Positions 16,031-23,654 of a stretch of 27,254 bases of DNA are shown here, in pieces. Source of the DNA: Opitutia bacterium. GTDB taxonomy: Bacteria > Verrucomicrobiota > Verrucomicrobiia > Opitutales > UBA953. Within the stretch, counting starts at the first letter, position 1. Every line of letters starts with the position of its first letter. A program made the position numbers and the translations under genes. The stretch is taken from contig JAJPZB010000144.1 in NCBI GenBank assembly GCA_021204635.1, positions 1-27,254 on the forward strand, in the 5' to 3' direction. The notes under the pieces are model-generated. The model had not been told where the DNA came from, did not search any database, and saw only the letters and a list, made by a program, of their open reading frames with translations.

Positions 16031-16093
16031 ATGACCTCAGTAATACTGGTGCTCATGCTGTTGCTACTGTTGATAGAGTCAATCAAAAAGTAG
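16031..16093 (+). CDS. Candidate 20-residue hydrophobic peptide
   Basis: Too short for normal gene finding: MTSVILVLMLLLLLIESIKK, then TAG. It is one membrane helix with a short basic end, the form of type I toxin peptides and of small regulatory membrane peptides. Ahead of it lies AAGGGAG six bases before the ATG, the strongest Shine-Dalgarno in this window, where most genes have weak ones. Upstream are a stem-loop and a promoter-like pair. Downstream (16107-16130) is another hairpin. It resembles no family I can name. No antisense RNA can be proved from sequence alone. Confidence 0.5.
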   Translation: MTSVILVLMLLLLLIESIKK

Positions 16094-16106
16094 AACCGAG
16101 CTTAAA

Positions 16107-16130
16107 GTTTCCCGTCGCGAGGCGGGAAAC
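16107..16130. terminator. Weak hairpin between the peptide ORF and tRNA-Ile2
   Basis: GTTTCCCG and CGGGAAAC form an 8-bp stem with an 8-nt loop. On the minus strand TTTAAG follows, so it may end the tRNA-Ile2 transcript; on the plus strand it lies 14 bp after the peptide stop without a U-run. Confidence 0.35.
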
Positions 16131-16208
16131 GCCCTCAATCTTTCGACCAAGATCTCGCGTTTGTCGCCGCGCGTTCCCAATTTCCCGCGCCCGCGCCTCT
16201 CGCAAAAT

Positions 16209-16284
16209 TGGTGGGCCCAGCAGGGTTCGAACCTGCGACCAAGGGATTATGAGTCCCCTGCTCTGACCGCTGAGCTATAGGCCC
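16209..16284 (-). tRNA. tRNA-Ile2 (CAU, lysidine type)
   Basis: 76 nt including CCA. Anticodon loop CTCATAA gives CAT. The body (TAGCTCAG, AGAGCAG, CTCATAATC, CTTGGTCGC) closely follows E. coli ileX rather than initiator or elongator Met, so the C34 is expected to be changed to lysidine by TilS to read AUA. The acceptor stem includes one G-U pair. Confidence 0.9.
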
Positions 16285-16383
16285 TTTTGCAGAAAAACCG
16301 GGGAGCATTTTTGCCTATATTGCGTTTTATGGCAACGCCGTTTTGCCGTTGCCGAAAAACTTTTGAAAGAGAAAATTCGCGGA

Positions 16384-17127
16384 ATGGAAAACTCCGCTCC
16401 GCAAAACGAGAACACGGAAAGCGACAACGTGCCCGCGAGAAAGAACCCGCGACTGAGCGTCGTCGCGACGCCGATTGGCAATCTCGCGGACATTTCCGAG
16501 CGAGCGAAACAAACTCTCGCCGTAGCAGATTTTATCGCATGCGAGGACACGCGGACGAGCGGAAATCTCCTGCGAAAATTCAACATCTCGCGCCCGCTAT
16601 TGGCATGCCACGACCACAACGAATCCGCTTCCGCAAACGGAATCGCGGACAAAATTTCCGCCGGCGCGCACGTCGCCCTCGTTTGCGACGCGGGAACGCC
16701 GACGCTCTCCGACCCGGGCTTCCGCGTCGTCCGCGAGTGCCGCCGTCGCGGGCTCGACGTCGAGCCAATCCCGGGCGCATGCGCGCTCATCGCCGCGCTT
16801 TCCGCGAGCGGATTGCCGACAAACGCGTTCGCATATCACGGCTTTCTCGCCCCGAAAACTTCGGCGCGGCGGAAGTTTCTCGAAGAAAATCGCGACTCGA
16901 AAATCACGCTCGCCGTCTATGAGTCGTGCCATCGGATACGCGCATTTGCGGAGGAAATTGCGGAAATTCTCGGCGGAGCGCGCATCGTTTGTTTTGCTCG
17001 CGAAATGACGAAATTGCACGAGACGATTTTGACCGGAAAAATTTCGGAAATTCTGCCGCAACTCGTCGGGAAAAATCTCAAAGGCGAGTTTGTCGTGCTG
17101 ATCGCGCCGGCGAATTTCGAGCTCTGA
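16384..17127 (+). CDS. rsmI: 16S rRNA (cytidine1402-2'-O)-methyltransferase RsmI
   Basis: 247 aa from the ATG at 16384; a TTG at 16363 in frame is less likely. SAM-dependent tetrapyrrole-methylase fold with the RsmI motifs TPIGNLADISERA (29-41), ACEDTRTSG (52-60), CDAGTPTLSDPG and PGACALIAALSASGLP. It methylates the ribose of C1402 in the decoding centre. A 20-residue polar leader precedes the fold. Its TGA is 5 bp before the pdxA start, so the two are translated as a pair; the functional link between them is not obvious. Confidence 0.95.
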   Translation: MENSAPQNENTESDNVPARKNPRLSVVATPIGNLADISERAKQTLAVADFIACEDTRTSGNLLRKFNISRPLLACHDHNESASANGIADKISAGAHVALVCDAGTPTLSDPGFRVVRECRRRGLDVEPIPGACALIAALSASGLPTNAFAYHGFLAPKTSARRKFLEENRDSKITLAVYESCHRIRAFAEEIAEILGGARIVCFAREMTKLHETILTGKISEILPQLVGKNLKGEFVVLIAPANFEL

Positions 17128-17132
17128 AAAAG

Positions 17133-18044
17133 ATGAAAATTGCGCTTACATGCGGCGATCCCGCCGGAATTGGTCCCGAGATAATCACGCGGCTTCTCGC
17201 GGAAAATCCAGGTCTCACGCACAGCGTTGTCGCGATAGGTCCACGCGCGTGGTTGGAAAATTTGCCGTGCGAAAAAATTGCTGTCGGCGACAACGACTTT
17301 CGCATGGAGCCCGGAAAGCCGAACGAAGCCGGTCAGCGCCTCGCAATCGCGGCAATGGAACGCGCTGCGGCGGGCACGCTCGCGGGAGAATTTTCCGCCG
17401 TCGTCACCGCGCCGGTGAACAAATTCGGGCTTCGCAGCGTGGGATACAAATTCCCGGGGCAAACGGAATTTTTTGCCGCGCGCTGGGGCGGCGTTCCCGT
17501 TATGGCGTTCGCCGGCGGGAAAATGAATGTCGTTCTCGCGACATGGCACATCCCTTTCCGCGACGTCCCCGCAACTCTCGACAAAGCGAGGTTGCAGCAC
17601 GCCGTCGCGCAGGCGGATTTTCTCGCGAGAAAGATGAAAAATCTTGGCGCAAACACGCCTGCAAAAATCGGGGTTTGTGGTCTGAATCCGCACGCCGGCG
17701 AAGGCGGAATCATTGGCACCGAGGAGCGAGATTTGCTTGACCCGATCTTGTCGCAACTGCGGCAACAATTCCCGTCGCTTTCCGCCTGCATTCCTGCGGA
17801 CACGATTTTCCGCCGGCATTTGTTGGGAGAATTTGACGCTGTTGTCGCGCTCTACCACGATCAAGCTCTCGCGCCAGTGAAAACATTGGAGTTTGAAGAA
17901 TCCGTGAACGTCTCGCTCGGGCTAAAACACATTCGCACCTCGCCCGACCACGGCACAGCGTACGAAATTGCAGGGCTCGGCATCGCGCAAACTCGCTCGT
18001 TCGCAAACGCAGTCCGCGTCGCCACAAAGCTGGCAGGCAACTGA
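17133..18044 (+). CDS. pdxA: 4-hydroxythreonine-4-phosphate dehydrogenase PdxA
   Basis: 303 aa from the ATG at 17133; the frame is open to 16926 but that part overlaps rsmI. NAD-dependent oxidation of 4-phosphohydroxy-threonine in pyridoxal phosphate synthesis (DXP-dependent route). The opening GDPAGIGPEI (8-17) and the three metal-binding His (139 in HIPF, 187 in GLNPHAGE, 242 in YHDQ) are present, as is PDHGTAYEIAG near 271-281. Slightly shorter than the usual 330 residues. It follows rsmI by 5 bp and is followed by the second repeat array. Confidence 0.95.
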   Translation: MKIALTCGDPAGIGPEIITRLLAENPGLTHSVVAIGPRAWLENLPCEKIAVGDNDFRMEPGKPNEAGQRLAIAAMERAAAGTLAGEFSAVVTAPVNKFGLRSVGYKFPGQTEFFAARWGGVPVMAFAGGKMNVVLATWHIPFRDVPATLDKARLQHAVAQADFLARKMKNLGANTPAKIGVCGLNPHAGEGGIIGTEERDLLDPILSQLRQQFPSLSACIPADTIFRRHLLGEFDAVVALYHDQALAPVKTLEFEESVNVSLGLKHIRTSPDHGTAYEIAGLGIAQTRSFANAVRVATKLAGN

Positions 18045-18345
18045 GCGGGTTGGTGGTGGCGTTTGGGTTGGTGGTGAGGACTTGGGTTAGTGGTGAAGCT
18101 TAGGTTAGTGCGAGGGTTAGTGGCGGGATTGTGATGCATTTGGGTTAGTGGTGAAAGTGAAATGCCATGCACGAGATTGTTGCCACCACAGACCCTCGCA
18201 ACAAACCATTCCCACCACAGACCCGCCACCACTAACCCGATTGTGCCGGGTTGGTGGTGAGAACTTGGGTTGGTGGTGAGAACTTGGGTTGGTGGTGGGA
18301 ACCTGAATTGGTGGCGAAGGTTAGTGGCGGGTTGGAGGTGGCAAC
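18045..18345. repeat. Second repeat array between pdxA and mdh
   Basis: About fifteen degenerate units of the GGGTTGGTGGTGG / GGGTTAGTGGTG family fill the convergent gap, leaving no gene. The G-rich strand is plus at 18045-18155, minus at about 18180-18242, then plus again. Within it, GGGTTGGTGGTGAGAACTT is repeated at 18248-18266 and 18267-18285, and a third copy with small changes follows to 18304, a 19-bp tandem that points to recent slippage or unequal exchange. Confidence 0.85.
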
Positions 18346-18350
18346 AAAAA

Positions 18351-18382
18351 CGCCGTCTTCCGCTCGGTGGCGAAAGACGGCG
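18351..18382 (-). terminator. Terminator of mdh
   Basis: A 9-bp stem (CGCCGTCTT with AAGACGGCG) around a partly paired loop. On the minus strand TTTTTG follows directly. It lies 34 bp after the mdh stop. Confidence 0.85.
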
Positions 18383-18416
18383 CAACAATACATCATGAAT
18401 AATTACAAACCAAAAA

Positions 18417-19415
18417 TCAGAGCTTCACGCCGAGAGCCTCGGAGGCTGTCGCGCGTTCTTCCTTCAGCTCGTTGATCGTAAGATCGATCTTGGCTCGGGC
18501 GAAATCGTTGATCTTCAAATTCGGAACGATTTCCCATGTGCCATCAGCCTTGGTGCGAACGGGGAATCCGGTGATGATGCCTGGCTCCGTGCCATACTCG
18601 CCGTGAGAAACGACGCCAACGCTGTACCAATCGCCGGGCGCAGTCGGGGTGACGAGGTTGCGAACGGTTTCTATCGCAGCGTTTGCCGCCGAGGCCGCAG
18701 AGGAGGCGCCGCGAGCGTCGATAATCGCCGCGCCGCGTTTCTGCACGATCGGGATGAATTGCGTCTCGAGCCACGCCTTGTCGGTGATGACGTCTGTTGC
18801 GGGGACACCGTTGATTGTCGCGTTCGTGAAATCTGGGAACTGCGTGGAAGAGTGATTTCCCCAAATCGTCATGTTCTTGACGGCGGTGACATGCACTCCG
18901 GCTTTCTGCGCGAGTTGCGATTTTGCGCGATTTTCATCGAGGCGCGTCATCGCGAAGAAGCGTTCTTCGGGCACGCCGGCAGCGTGGCGCATCGCGATGA
19001 GAGCGTTTGTGTTGCACGGATTTCCGACGACAAACACGCGAACGTCCTTCGCGGCATTCTCGGCGATTGCCTTGCCCTGCCCGACGAAAATCTTGCCATT
19101 GATGCCGAGCAAATCTTTGCGCTCCATTCCGGCTTTGCGCGGCACAGAGCCCACGAGCAGACACCAGTTGGCGTCTTTAAACGCAACTGCGGGATCTGCC
19201 GTCGCGACGATGTCGGTGACGAGCGGGAACGCGCAATCTTCGAGTTCCATGACCACGCCGTGACACTTCGGAAGCACAGGCGCAATCTCGAGCAGACTCA
19301 GCGCAACGGGCTGATCGGGACCGAACACCGCGCCGGAGGCGACGCGGAAAATTAACGAATAGGCGATTTGCCCGGCGGCGCCGGTTATCGCTACGCGAAT
19401 TGGTTTCTTTGCCAT
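18417..19415 (-). CDS. mdh: Malate dehydrogenase
   Basis: 332 aa. NAD-dependent interconversion of malate and oxaloacetate. Features: the dinucleotide-binding GAAGQI (12-17) with acidic partner LLEIAP (41-46), active-site loop VPRKAGMERKDLL (91-103, Arg93 and Arg99), VGNPCNTNA (130-138), the Asp of LDENR (159-163) and catalytic His188 in WGNHSSTQFPD. This is the cytosolic-type (type 2) MDH common in PVC bacteria and proteobacteria such as Burkholderia. ATG start at 19415, no clear Shine-Dalgarno. It lies 82 bp after comEC and ends the run that begins at nrdD. Confidence 0.95.
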   Translation of the reverse strand: MAKKPIRVAITGAAGQIAYSLIFRVASGAVFGPDQPVALSLLEIAPVLPKCHGVVMELEDCAFPLVTDIVATADPAVAFKDANWCLLVGSVPRKAGMERKDLLGINGKIFVGQGKAIAENAAKDVRVFVVGNPCNTNALIAMRHAAGVPEERFFAMTRLDENRAKSQLAQKAGVHVTAVKNMTIWGNHSSTQFPDFTNATINGVPATDVITDKAWLETQFIPIVQKRGAAIIDARGASSAASAANAAIETVRNLVTPTAPGDWYSVGVVSHGEYGTEPGIITGFPVRTKADGTWEIVPNLKINDFARAKIDLTINELKEERATASEALGVKL

Positions 19416-19497
19416 AATTTTATCGGTTTTATCGTTGACTTGTTTAACTGAAGTTGGCGCAGATTTTGGTTTTACGGCAACGCAAAAGCAAGCAGGT

Positions 19498-21231
19498 TTA
19501 TTTCACCACAAACGGGACTATGTATGCGCAAAACAGCGCCGGCGGAAGCGCAAATCTGAGCAGCGGCCTATCGCGAAAAAATTTCAACGACGCGCCGACA
19601 AAGAAGCTCGTCAAGAGCAAAATTCCGCCGATTGCGCCAAACCACGTCGGAACTCCTTCCATGCGAAAATGCAGCGGCGTCTGCGACAGCATCCCCGTGA
19701 AAACTTCGGGAATCCAAACAAACCAACACGCGACTCTCCAAAGAATATCCGACAAAATACCGGCGAGCGGAATGTGCCACAACACTGCCGAAATTATCGC
19801 GCACACCACGGTCGCCGACGCAAACGGAATGACGACAAAATTGGCGATAACCGACAGCAGCGTAAATATGCCGAAATACGCAATCGCGAACGGGCTTCCC
19901 GACAAAAATGCGGAAAAGGAAATGCATGCCACGCCGACAAACTTGGTGCGGATTTTCAAATAGGCGCGTTGCCACCACGACAACGAGTGTGGCGGAATCA
20001 GCGCGAACGGACGACGCAGCGACAACAATAATTCCTCGAGCGGCAGGCCGTAAAAAAGAATCGCGGCGACGGCGCAATACGAGAGCAAAAATCCGCGATT
20101 GTCGAGTAGCGACGGATTTACCCAAAGCGAGAAAAATGCCGCCGCCGCGAGCGCGTTTTCTGTCGGCACAGTTCGCCCGATAACAGAGCGCGAAAAGAAC
20201 AAAAACGCGATCATGACAAAAGCGCGAAGCGCCGATGGCGAGGCGCCGGCGATTTGAATGCAAAAGAAAATCACCGCGAGCGTTATCGCGACGCTCACGG
20301 TGTAGGAAGATAGAATTTTCCTGAGCACAAGAAACAGCGCCATGGAGACAATGCCAACGTGCAAGCCGCTTATCGCGAAAACGTGGGCGACGCCGGTCGC
20401 CGAAAAATCCGATTTTTGCTCGGGGAAAAGCAAGGCGTTCTCGCCGAGCATCATCGCGCAAATCACGCGGGATTCCCGCTCCCATTTGTCGCCGGCAACA
20501 ATGAAATGCGCGACGATCTCGCGCTTGCGCTGCGCGCACCAACCCGCGAATTTTACAAAAATTCCGCTCTCGACAACTTCGATTTCGCGGCAGCGCGAAA
20601 CGTAAATATCGGCGCGCCTTGACAACAAAAAATCGCGAAAACCCGTGTCGCGCGACGCGAGCCACTTGCTCTTGGCAACAGAGCCGGCGTCAGCTTTCAA
20701 GCGCAACTTCATGCCCTCCACAGGCGCGTCGCCAAACTCTTTTTTTGAAAATTGGTAATACGCCCGCGCGCCCTGCGGAAGCACTCCGGCGCCGGAAATT
20801 TTCTCAACGCGCGCGAGACCGGTCCACGACTTTCCGGCAGAGCGAAACGGCGATTCAATCTCGATTTCCGCGATGACATCGCTCTCGGGAACGCTGCGCC
20901 AATCGACCTCAGGCGGCGCGCGAAAACTCCACCACGCACCGGCGAGAAACAATACCGCAGGCGGGAGCGCGCATTTCCAAATCGTGGTGCAGAGCCACGA
21001 ACCCTTTCGGAAATTTTTTAACGCAGCAACAAACCCGACAACCGCCAACACGAGCGCGCAACAAAGCGCTACAGGGATGGCGCTACGCGACAATGAGAAA
21101 CCGGCTTCGGACAAAGCATACGCGCAAACTTGCGGAAACAAAATCCACAACAATGGCACGCGAAAACCGGAGCCCTTTGTTGCCGCGGATTCCACCGTGT
21201 CGTTCTCCAAAAATGGCTCTTCCGATTTCAC
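19498..21231 (-). CDS. comEC: ComEC/Rec2-type DNA uptake channel
   Basis: 577 aa. Three N-terminal helices and a periplasmic DUF4131/OB-like region (about 105-220) lead to the competence domain, whose hallmark AHVFAISGLHVGIV lies at 282-295, followed by eight or more membrane helices. ComEC passes single-stranded DNA through the inner membrane during natural transformation. The chain ends soon after the last helices; the C-terminal beta-lactamase-like nuclease domain found in many ComEC proteins is absent, as in some Gram-negative lineages. GTG start overlapping the folK stop (GTGA), so the two are coupled, which seems accidental functionally. Confidence 0.92.
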   Translation of the reverse strand: MKSEEPFLENDTVESAATKGSGFRVPLLWILFPQVCAYALSEAGFSLSRSAIPVALCCALVLAVVGFVAALKNFRKGSWLCTTIWKCALPPAVLFLAGAWWSFRAPPEVDWRSVPESDVIAEIEIESPFRSAGKSWTGLARVEKISGAGVLPQGARAYYQFSKKEFGDAPVEGMKLRLKADAGSVAKSKWLASRDTGFRDFLLSRRADIYVSRCREIEVVESGIFVKFAGWCAQRKREIVAHFIVAGDKWERESRVICAMMLGENALLFPEQKSDFSATGVAHVFAISGLHVGIVSMALFLVLRKILSSYTVSVAITLAVIFFCIQIAGASPSALRAFVMIAFLFFSRSVIGRTVPTENALAAAAFFSLWVNPSLLDNRGFLLSYCAVAAILFYGLPLEELLLSLRRPFALIPPHSLSWWQRAYLKIRTKFVGVACISFSAFLSGSPFAIAYFGIFTLLSVIANFVVIPFASATVVCAIISAVLWHIPLAGILSDILWRVACWFVWIPEVFTGMLSQTPLHFRMEGVPTWFGAIGGILLLTSFFVGASLKFFRDRPLLRFALPPALFCAYIVPFVVK

Positions 21232-21860
21232 ATGGATTTTTGCTTCGCGCCACTTAGCGTTTTCACGCCACTAACGTCGGTTTGTCGCAGGAGATTGCAC
21301 ACTTCCGCAGCTCTTGCCGACCAAATTTCTCTTTGTTGCCAAGAAAAATTTTCGCCTTTGTGGTGACCACCGTTGCCACCACCATTGCAGGCACTGTTGC
21401 CACCACCGTTGCCGCCTTTGTGGTGACCACCGTCGTTGGCATTGTGGTGGCGGGAAAACAAGTCTGCGAGCGGCACGAGAACGAATGCGCGTTCTCGCCA
21501 ACGCGGGTGCGGGAGCGTCAACTCGGGAGAATTCCGCGTCTCGTTTTCAAAAAAAATCAGATCGAGATCGCAGGTTCGTGGCGCGTTCAAAAACTTGCGC
21601 TCGCGACCAAATTCCCGCTCTGTTGCCATCAATACCTCGAGCAAATTTTCCGGCGTCATTTCTGCGGGAACTGCGACAGCGGCGACGGCGTTGATGAAAT
21701 CCGGCTGCGCCACAAACCCCACGGGTACAGTTTCGTAAAACGGCGACACCGCTCTCACCACAATCCCGCGCTCGCTCAGCCGCGCGAGCGCAGCAGTGAG
21801 CGTTTTCTCGCGCTCACCGAGGTTTGCGCCGAGTGCGATTATGGCAATTTTCTCGTCCAT
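21228..21860 (-). CDS. folK: 7,8-dihydro-6-hydroxymethylpterin pyrophosphokinase FolK with repeat-encoded insert
   Basis: 210 aa from the ATG at 21860; typical family length is near 160. Transfers pyrophosphate from ATP to the pterin in folate synthesis. Motifs: ALGANLGER (9-17), YETVPVGFVAQPDFINAV (42-59), GRERKFLNAPRTCDLDLIFF (85-104) and LPHPRWRERAFVLVPLADL (116-134). After the catalytic core, residues 138-170 are a His/Gly/Asn-rich run (GGHHKGGNGGGN...) encoded by low-complexity GG-rich repeats, then ordinary sequence resumes to the end. The insertion sits beyond the active site and may be harmless. Its stop overlaps the comEC start. Confidence 0.92.
   Translation of the reverse strand: MDEKIAIIALGANLGEREKTLTAALARLSERGIVVRAVSPFYETVPVGFVAQPDFINAVAAVAVPAEMTPENLLEVLMATEREFGRERKFLNAPRTCDLDLIFFENETRNSPELTLPHPRWRERAFVLVPLADLFSRHHNANDGGHHKGGNGGGNSACNGGGNGGHHKGENFSWQQREIWSARAAEVCNLLRQTDVSGVKTLSGAKQKSM
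21351..21449. repeat. In-frame GG-rich repeat inside folK
   Basis: Plus-strand units such as TTGCCACCACC, TTTGTGGTGACCACCGT and TTGTGGTGG in near-symmetrical order, related in composition to the dispersed family though not exact copies. Encodes FolK residues 138-170. Confidence 0.75.
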
Positions 21861-21897
21861 GCTTCCCGCCCAAATTCGAGCCCGCCACGACAAACGC

Positions 21898-21937
21898 AGG
21901 GGTTGGTGGTGGCGGCGCCCCGCATTGTGGTGGCGAC
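21898..21937. repeat. Repeat units between purA and folK
   Basis: GGGGTTGGTGGTGG at 21898-21911 and the partial TGTGGTGGCG near 21926-21935, in the 90-bp gap. Nothing else is seen there. Confidence 0.75.
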
Positions 21938-21950
21938 AATGCCAAATTCT

Positions 21951-23486
21951 TCACGCGAGCGCGATGAGCTCGTTTGTGGTGGGCACGTCTTTTATTATCT
22001 GCGACGGCAACGGCCCCACGCCGATGTAGCGCAGATTCGGGAGCGCGGGAGCGTCGGCGAGTTCGACGATTGTTTTCATCATGAACGCGATGTAGCGCTT
22101 TGCATTCGCGGGCAAATCCGCAAACGAACGCACATCGGAAATGCTCTCCGGCCACCCCGGCAATTCCGCATACACGGGCACGAGCGTTTTGCGCAGAGCA
22201 TCGTTGCGCGGAACGTGCTTGTAAATTTTTCCGTCGTTGCCGCGATATGCCACGCAAATTTTGAGCGCGCCGCCCTTCCACTCTCCGCACGGAGAAAGCG
22301 CGTCAAGCTTATTTATCACGAGGTCCTGATAGCCACCGTAGCGAAGCGCATCCGCCTTTTCGACGCAGTCGCACCAGCCGACCATGCGCTGGCGACCGGA
22401 AACCACGCCGAACTCGAGCTCTTTCAGCCGCGTCGTCAGCGGCAAACCGTCTTCCATCTGCGTGAGAAAGACATGCGTCCCGACCTTCGTGTCATACGCC
22501 TTGCAGCAGCCCATCGTGTGGACGAGCTGCGCGGGAATGCCGGCGGATTGGAAAAATTCCGGCGTGAACGTGTGCGACGCCGTGACGTTCGGGGCGAATC
22601 CGTGGCGTTTGTCAAGCCAATACGCCTGCCCAAATTCGCCGATGACGTACTCGCCCTTTTTCAGCGCGCCGAGAACGAGTTCGCGCACGTCGCAAATCGC
22701 GCCCGCGAGGGCAGTTCCCTGCGCCCAATAGTCGTCGATAACGGCTTGCCTGTTGAATTTGAACGGCGTCCCGGAATCGAATTTCGTGAAGTCGAAATCG
22801 CTCTCGGCGAAAATTCCGTCGCGGATTGCGGGCGCGTTGCCGCGAACCTCTGCGGCGGAAAGTTTTTTGAAAAATTCGCTCCACTGCTCGGGCGCAATTC
22901 TGCAAACGTGGCGAATCGTCAGCTCGGCGCGCTCCATTCTCGCGTTCATCTTTTCCTCGAAGAGCGATTTGTCGGCGAGAAAATCGGCGTAGGTGATTTG
23001 CCACTGCCCCACTTCGTCGCCATATGCGGGCGTAATTCCGCGCCCCGTCGAGCCGCGCGGCAAGTGCTTGAGAACATTCACGCGATAATCCTCGAATGCG
23101 AGATCGAGCATCCTGTGCGCGACATCGCTGACCATCGTGCGCTCGTCTATCCGCAGGCGGGAATAAATCGGGATTCCCATTTTTTCGAGCGGCTTGGCTT
23201 CCCAGTGAAATTTCTTCGGGTCGGCGACAACGCCGGCGCCAATTGCGAGGGCAGGAACATCTTTTTCCACCACGCCCGCCGGAAGCAAATTCAGCTTGAG
23301 CCCGCCGACGGTGTGGCCCGAATTTGCGCCGCCATTCACCTTCATCACGATGGAAACGATTTCTCGCTTGCCGGTCTCGGCTTGGAGTTCGCGAATTACC
23401 TCGGGAACAAGCCGCCCCTTGCCTTCGTCGCCGGTGCTGATGCCGGTATCCGCAATGAGTTGGCTACAAAATTTTGTCAGTGCCAT
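21951..23486 (-). CDS. purA: Adenylosuccinate synthetase (divergent, long form)
   Basis: 511 aa from the ATG at 23486; the frame is open a further 49 codons but these are Cys/Pro/Ser-rich and cross the repeats. GTP-dependent joining of IMP and aspartate in AMP synthesis. GDEGKG (19-24, Asp20), NGGANSGHTVGG (51-62, His58), GSTGRGITPAYGDEVG and GQAYWLDKRHG...NVTASHTF follow the family order, and the C-terminal SGRQRMVGWCDCVE...INKLDALS is clear. The usual QWGDEGKGK opening is altered to STGDEGKGR and the chain is some 80 residues longer than the common 430. A small hairpin lies in the leader. Confidence 0.93.
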   Translation of the reverse strand: MALTKFCSQLIADTGISTGDEGKGRLVPEVIRELQAETGKREIVSIVMKVNGGANSGHTVGGLKLNLLPAGVVEKDVPALAIGAGVVADPKKFHWEAKPLEKMGIPIYSRLRIDERTMVSDVAHRMLDLAFEDYRVNVLKHLPRGSTGRGITPAYGDEVGQWQITYADFLADKSLFEEKMNARMERAELTIRHVCRIAPEQWSEFFKKLSAAEVRGNAPAIRDGIFAESDFDFTKFDSGTPFKFNRQAVIDDYWAQGTALAGAICDVRELVLGALKKGEYVIGEFGQAYWLDKRHGFAPNVTASHTFTPEFFQSAGIPAQLVHTMGCCKAYDTKVGTHVFLTQMEDGLPLTTRLKELEFGVVSGRQRMVGWCDCVEKADALRYGGYQDLVINKLDALSPCGEWKGGALKICVAYRGNDGKIYKHVPRNDALRKTLVPVYAELPGWPESISDVRSFADLPANAKRYIAFMMKTIVELADAPALPNLRYIGVGPLPSQIIKDVPTTNELIALA

Positions 23487-23500
23487 TTGTGTGGGAAAAT

Positions 23501-23521
23501 TCTTTGGAGTTCTTCCAAAGA
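23501..23521 (-). other. Small hairpin in the purA leader
   Basis: TCTTTGGA and TCCAAAGA, an 8-bp stem with a 5-nt loop, 15 bp before the purA start. On the mRNA side AATTTTCC follows. May modulate translation; may be chance. Confidence 0.35.
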
Positions 23522-23594
23522 TAGCGAAATTTCCACTTGGAGTGAATTCTATTCTTGACCCGCAACAATGGGGAGGCGCCGAGTCTGTGGCGGC

Positions 23595-23651
23595 GGGTTG
23601 GTGGTGGCAACAACTAGCACTGTTGCGAGCCACGGGTTGGTGGTGGCAACA
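23595..23651. repeat. Two exact 18-bp repeat copies between nrdG and purA
   Basis: GGGTTGGTGGTGGCAACA occurs at 23595-23612 and 23634-23651, 39 bp apart, immediately after the nrdG stop in transcription order. They are the longest exactly matching non-tandem copies of the family in the window. Confidence 0.85.
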
Positions 23652-23654
23652 GAC

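Noticed and set aside
15725..16208. Structured RNA (SRP RNA, 6S, tmRNA or RNase P) in the tRNA spacer
   Set aside because: None of the conserved core sequences of these RNAs could be seen.
17861..18388. 175-residue minus-strand frame past pdxA
   Set aside because: Half is antisense to pdxA and half is translated repeats.
21282..23558. 758-residue open frame on the plus strand
   Set aside because: Antisense to purA and folK, both with clear family motifs; composition is Arg/His/Val-rich without domains.
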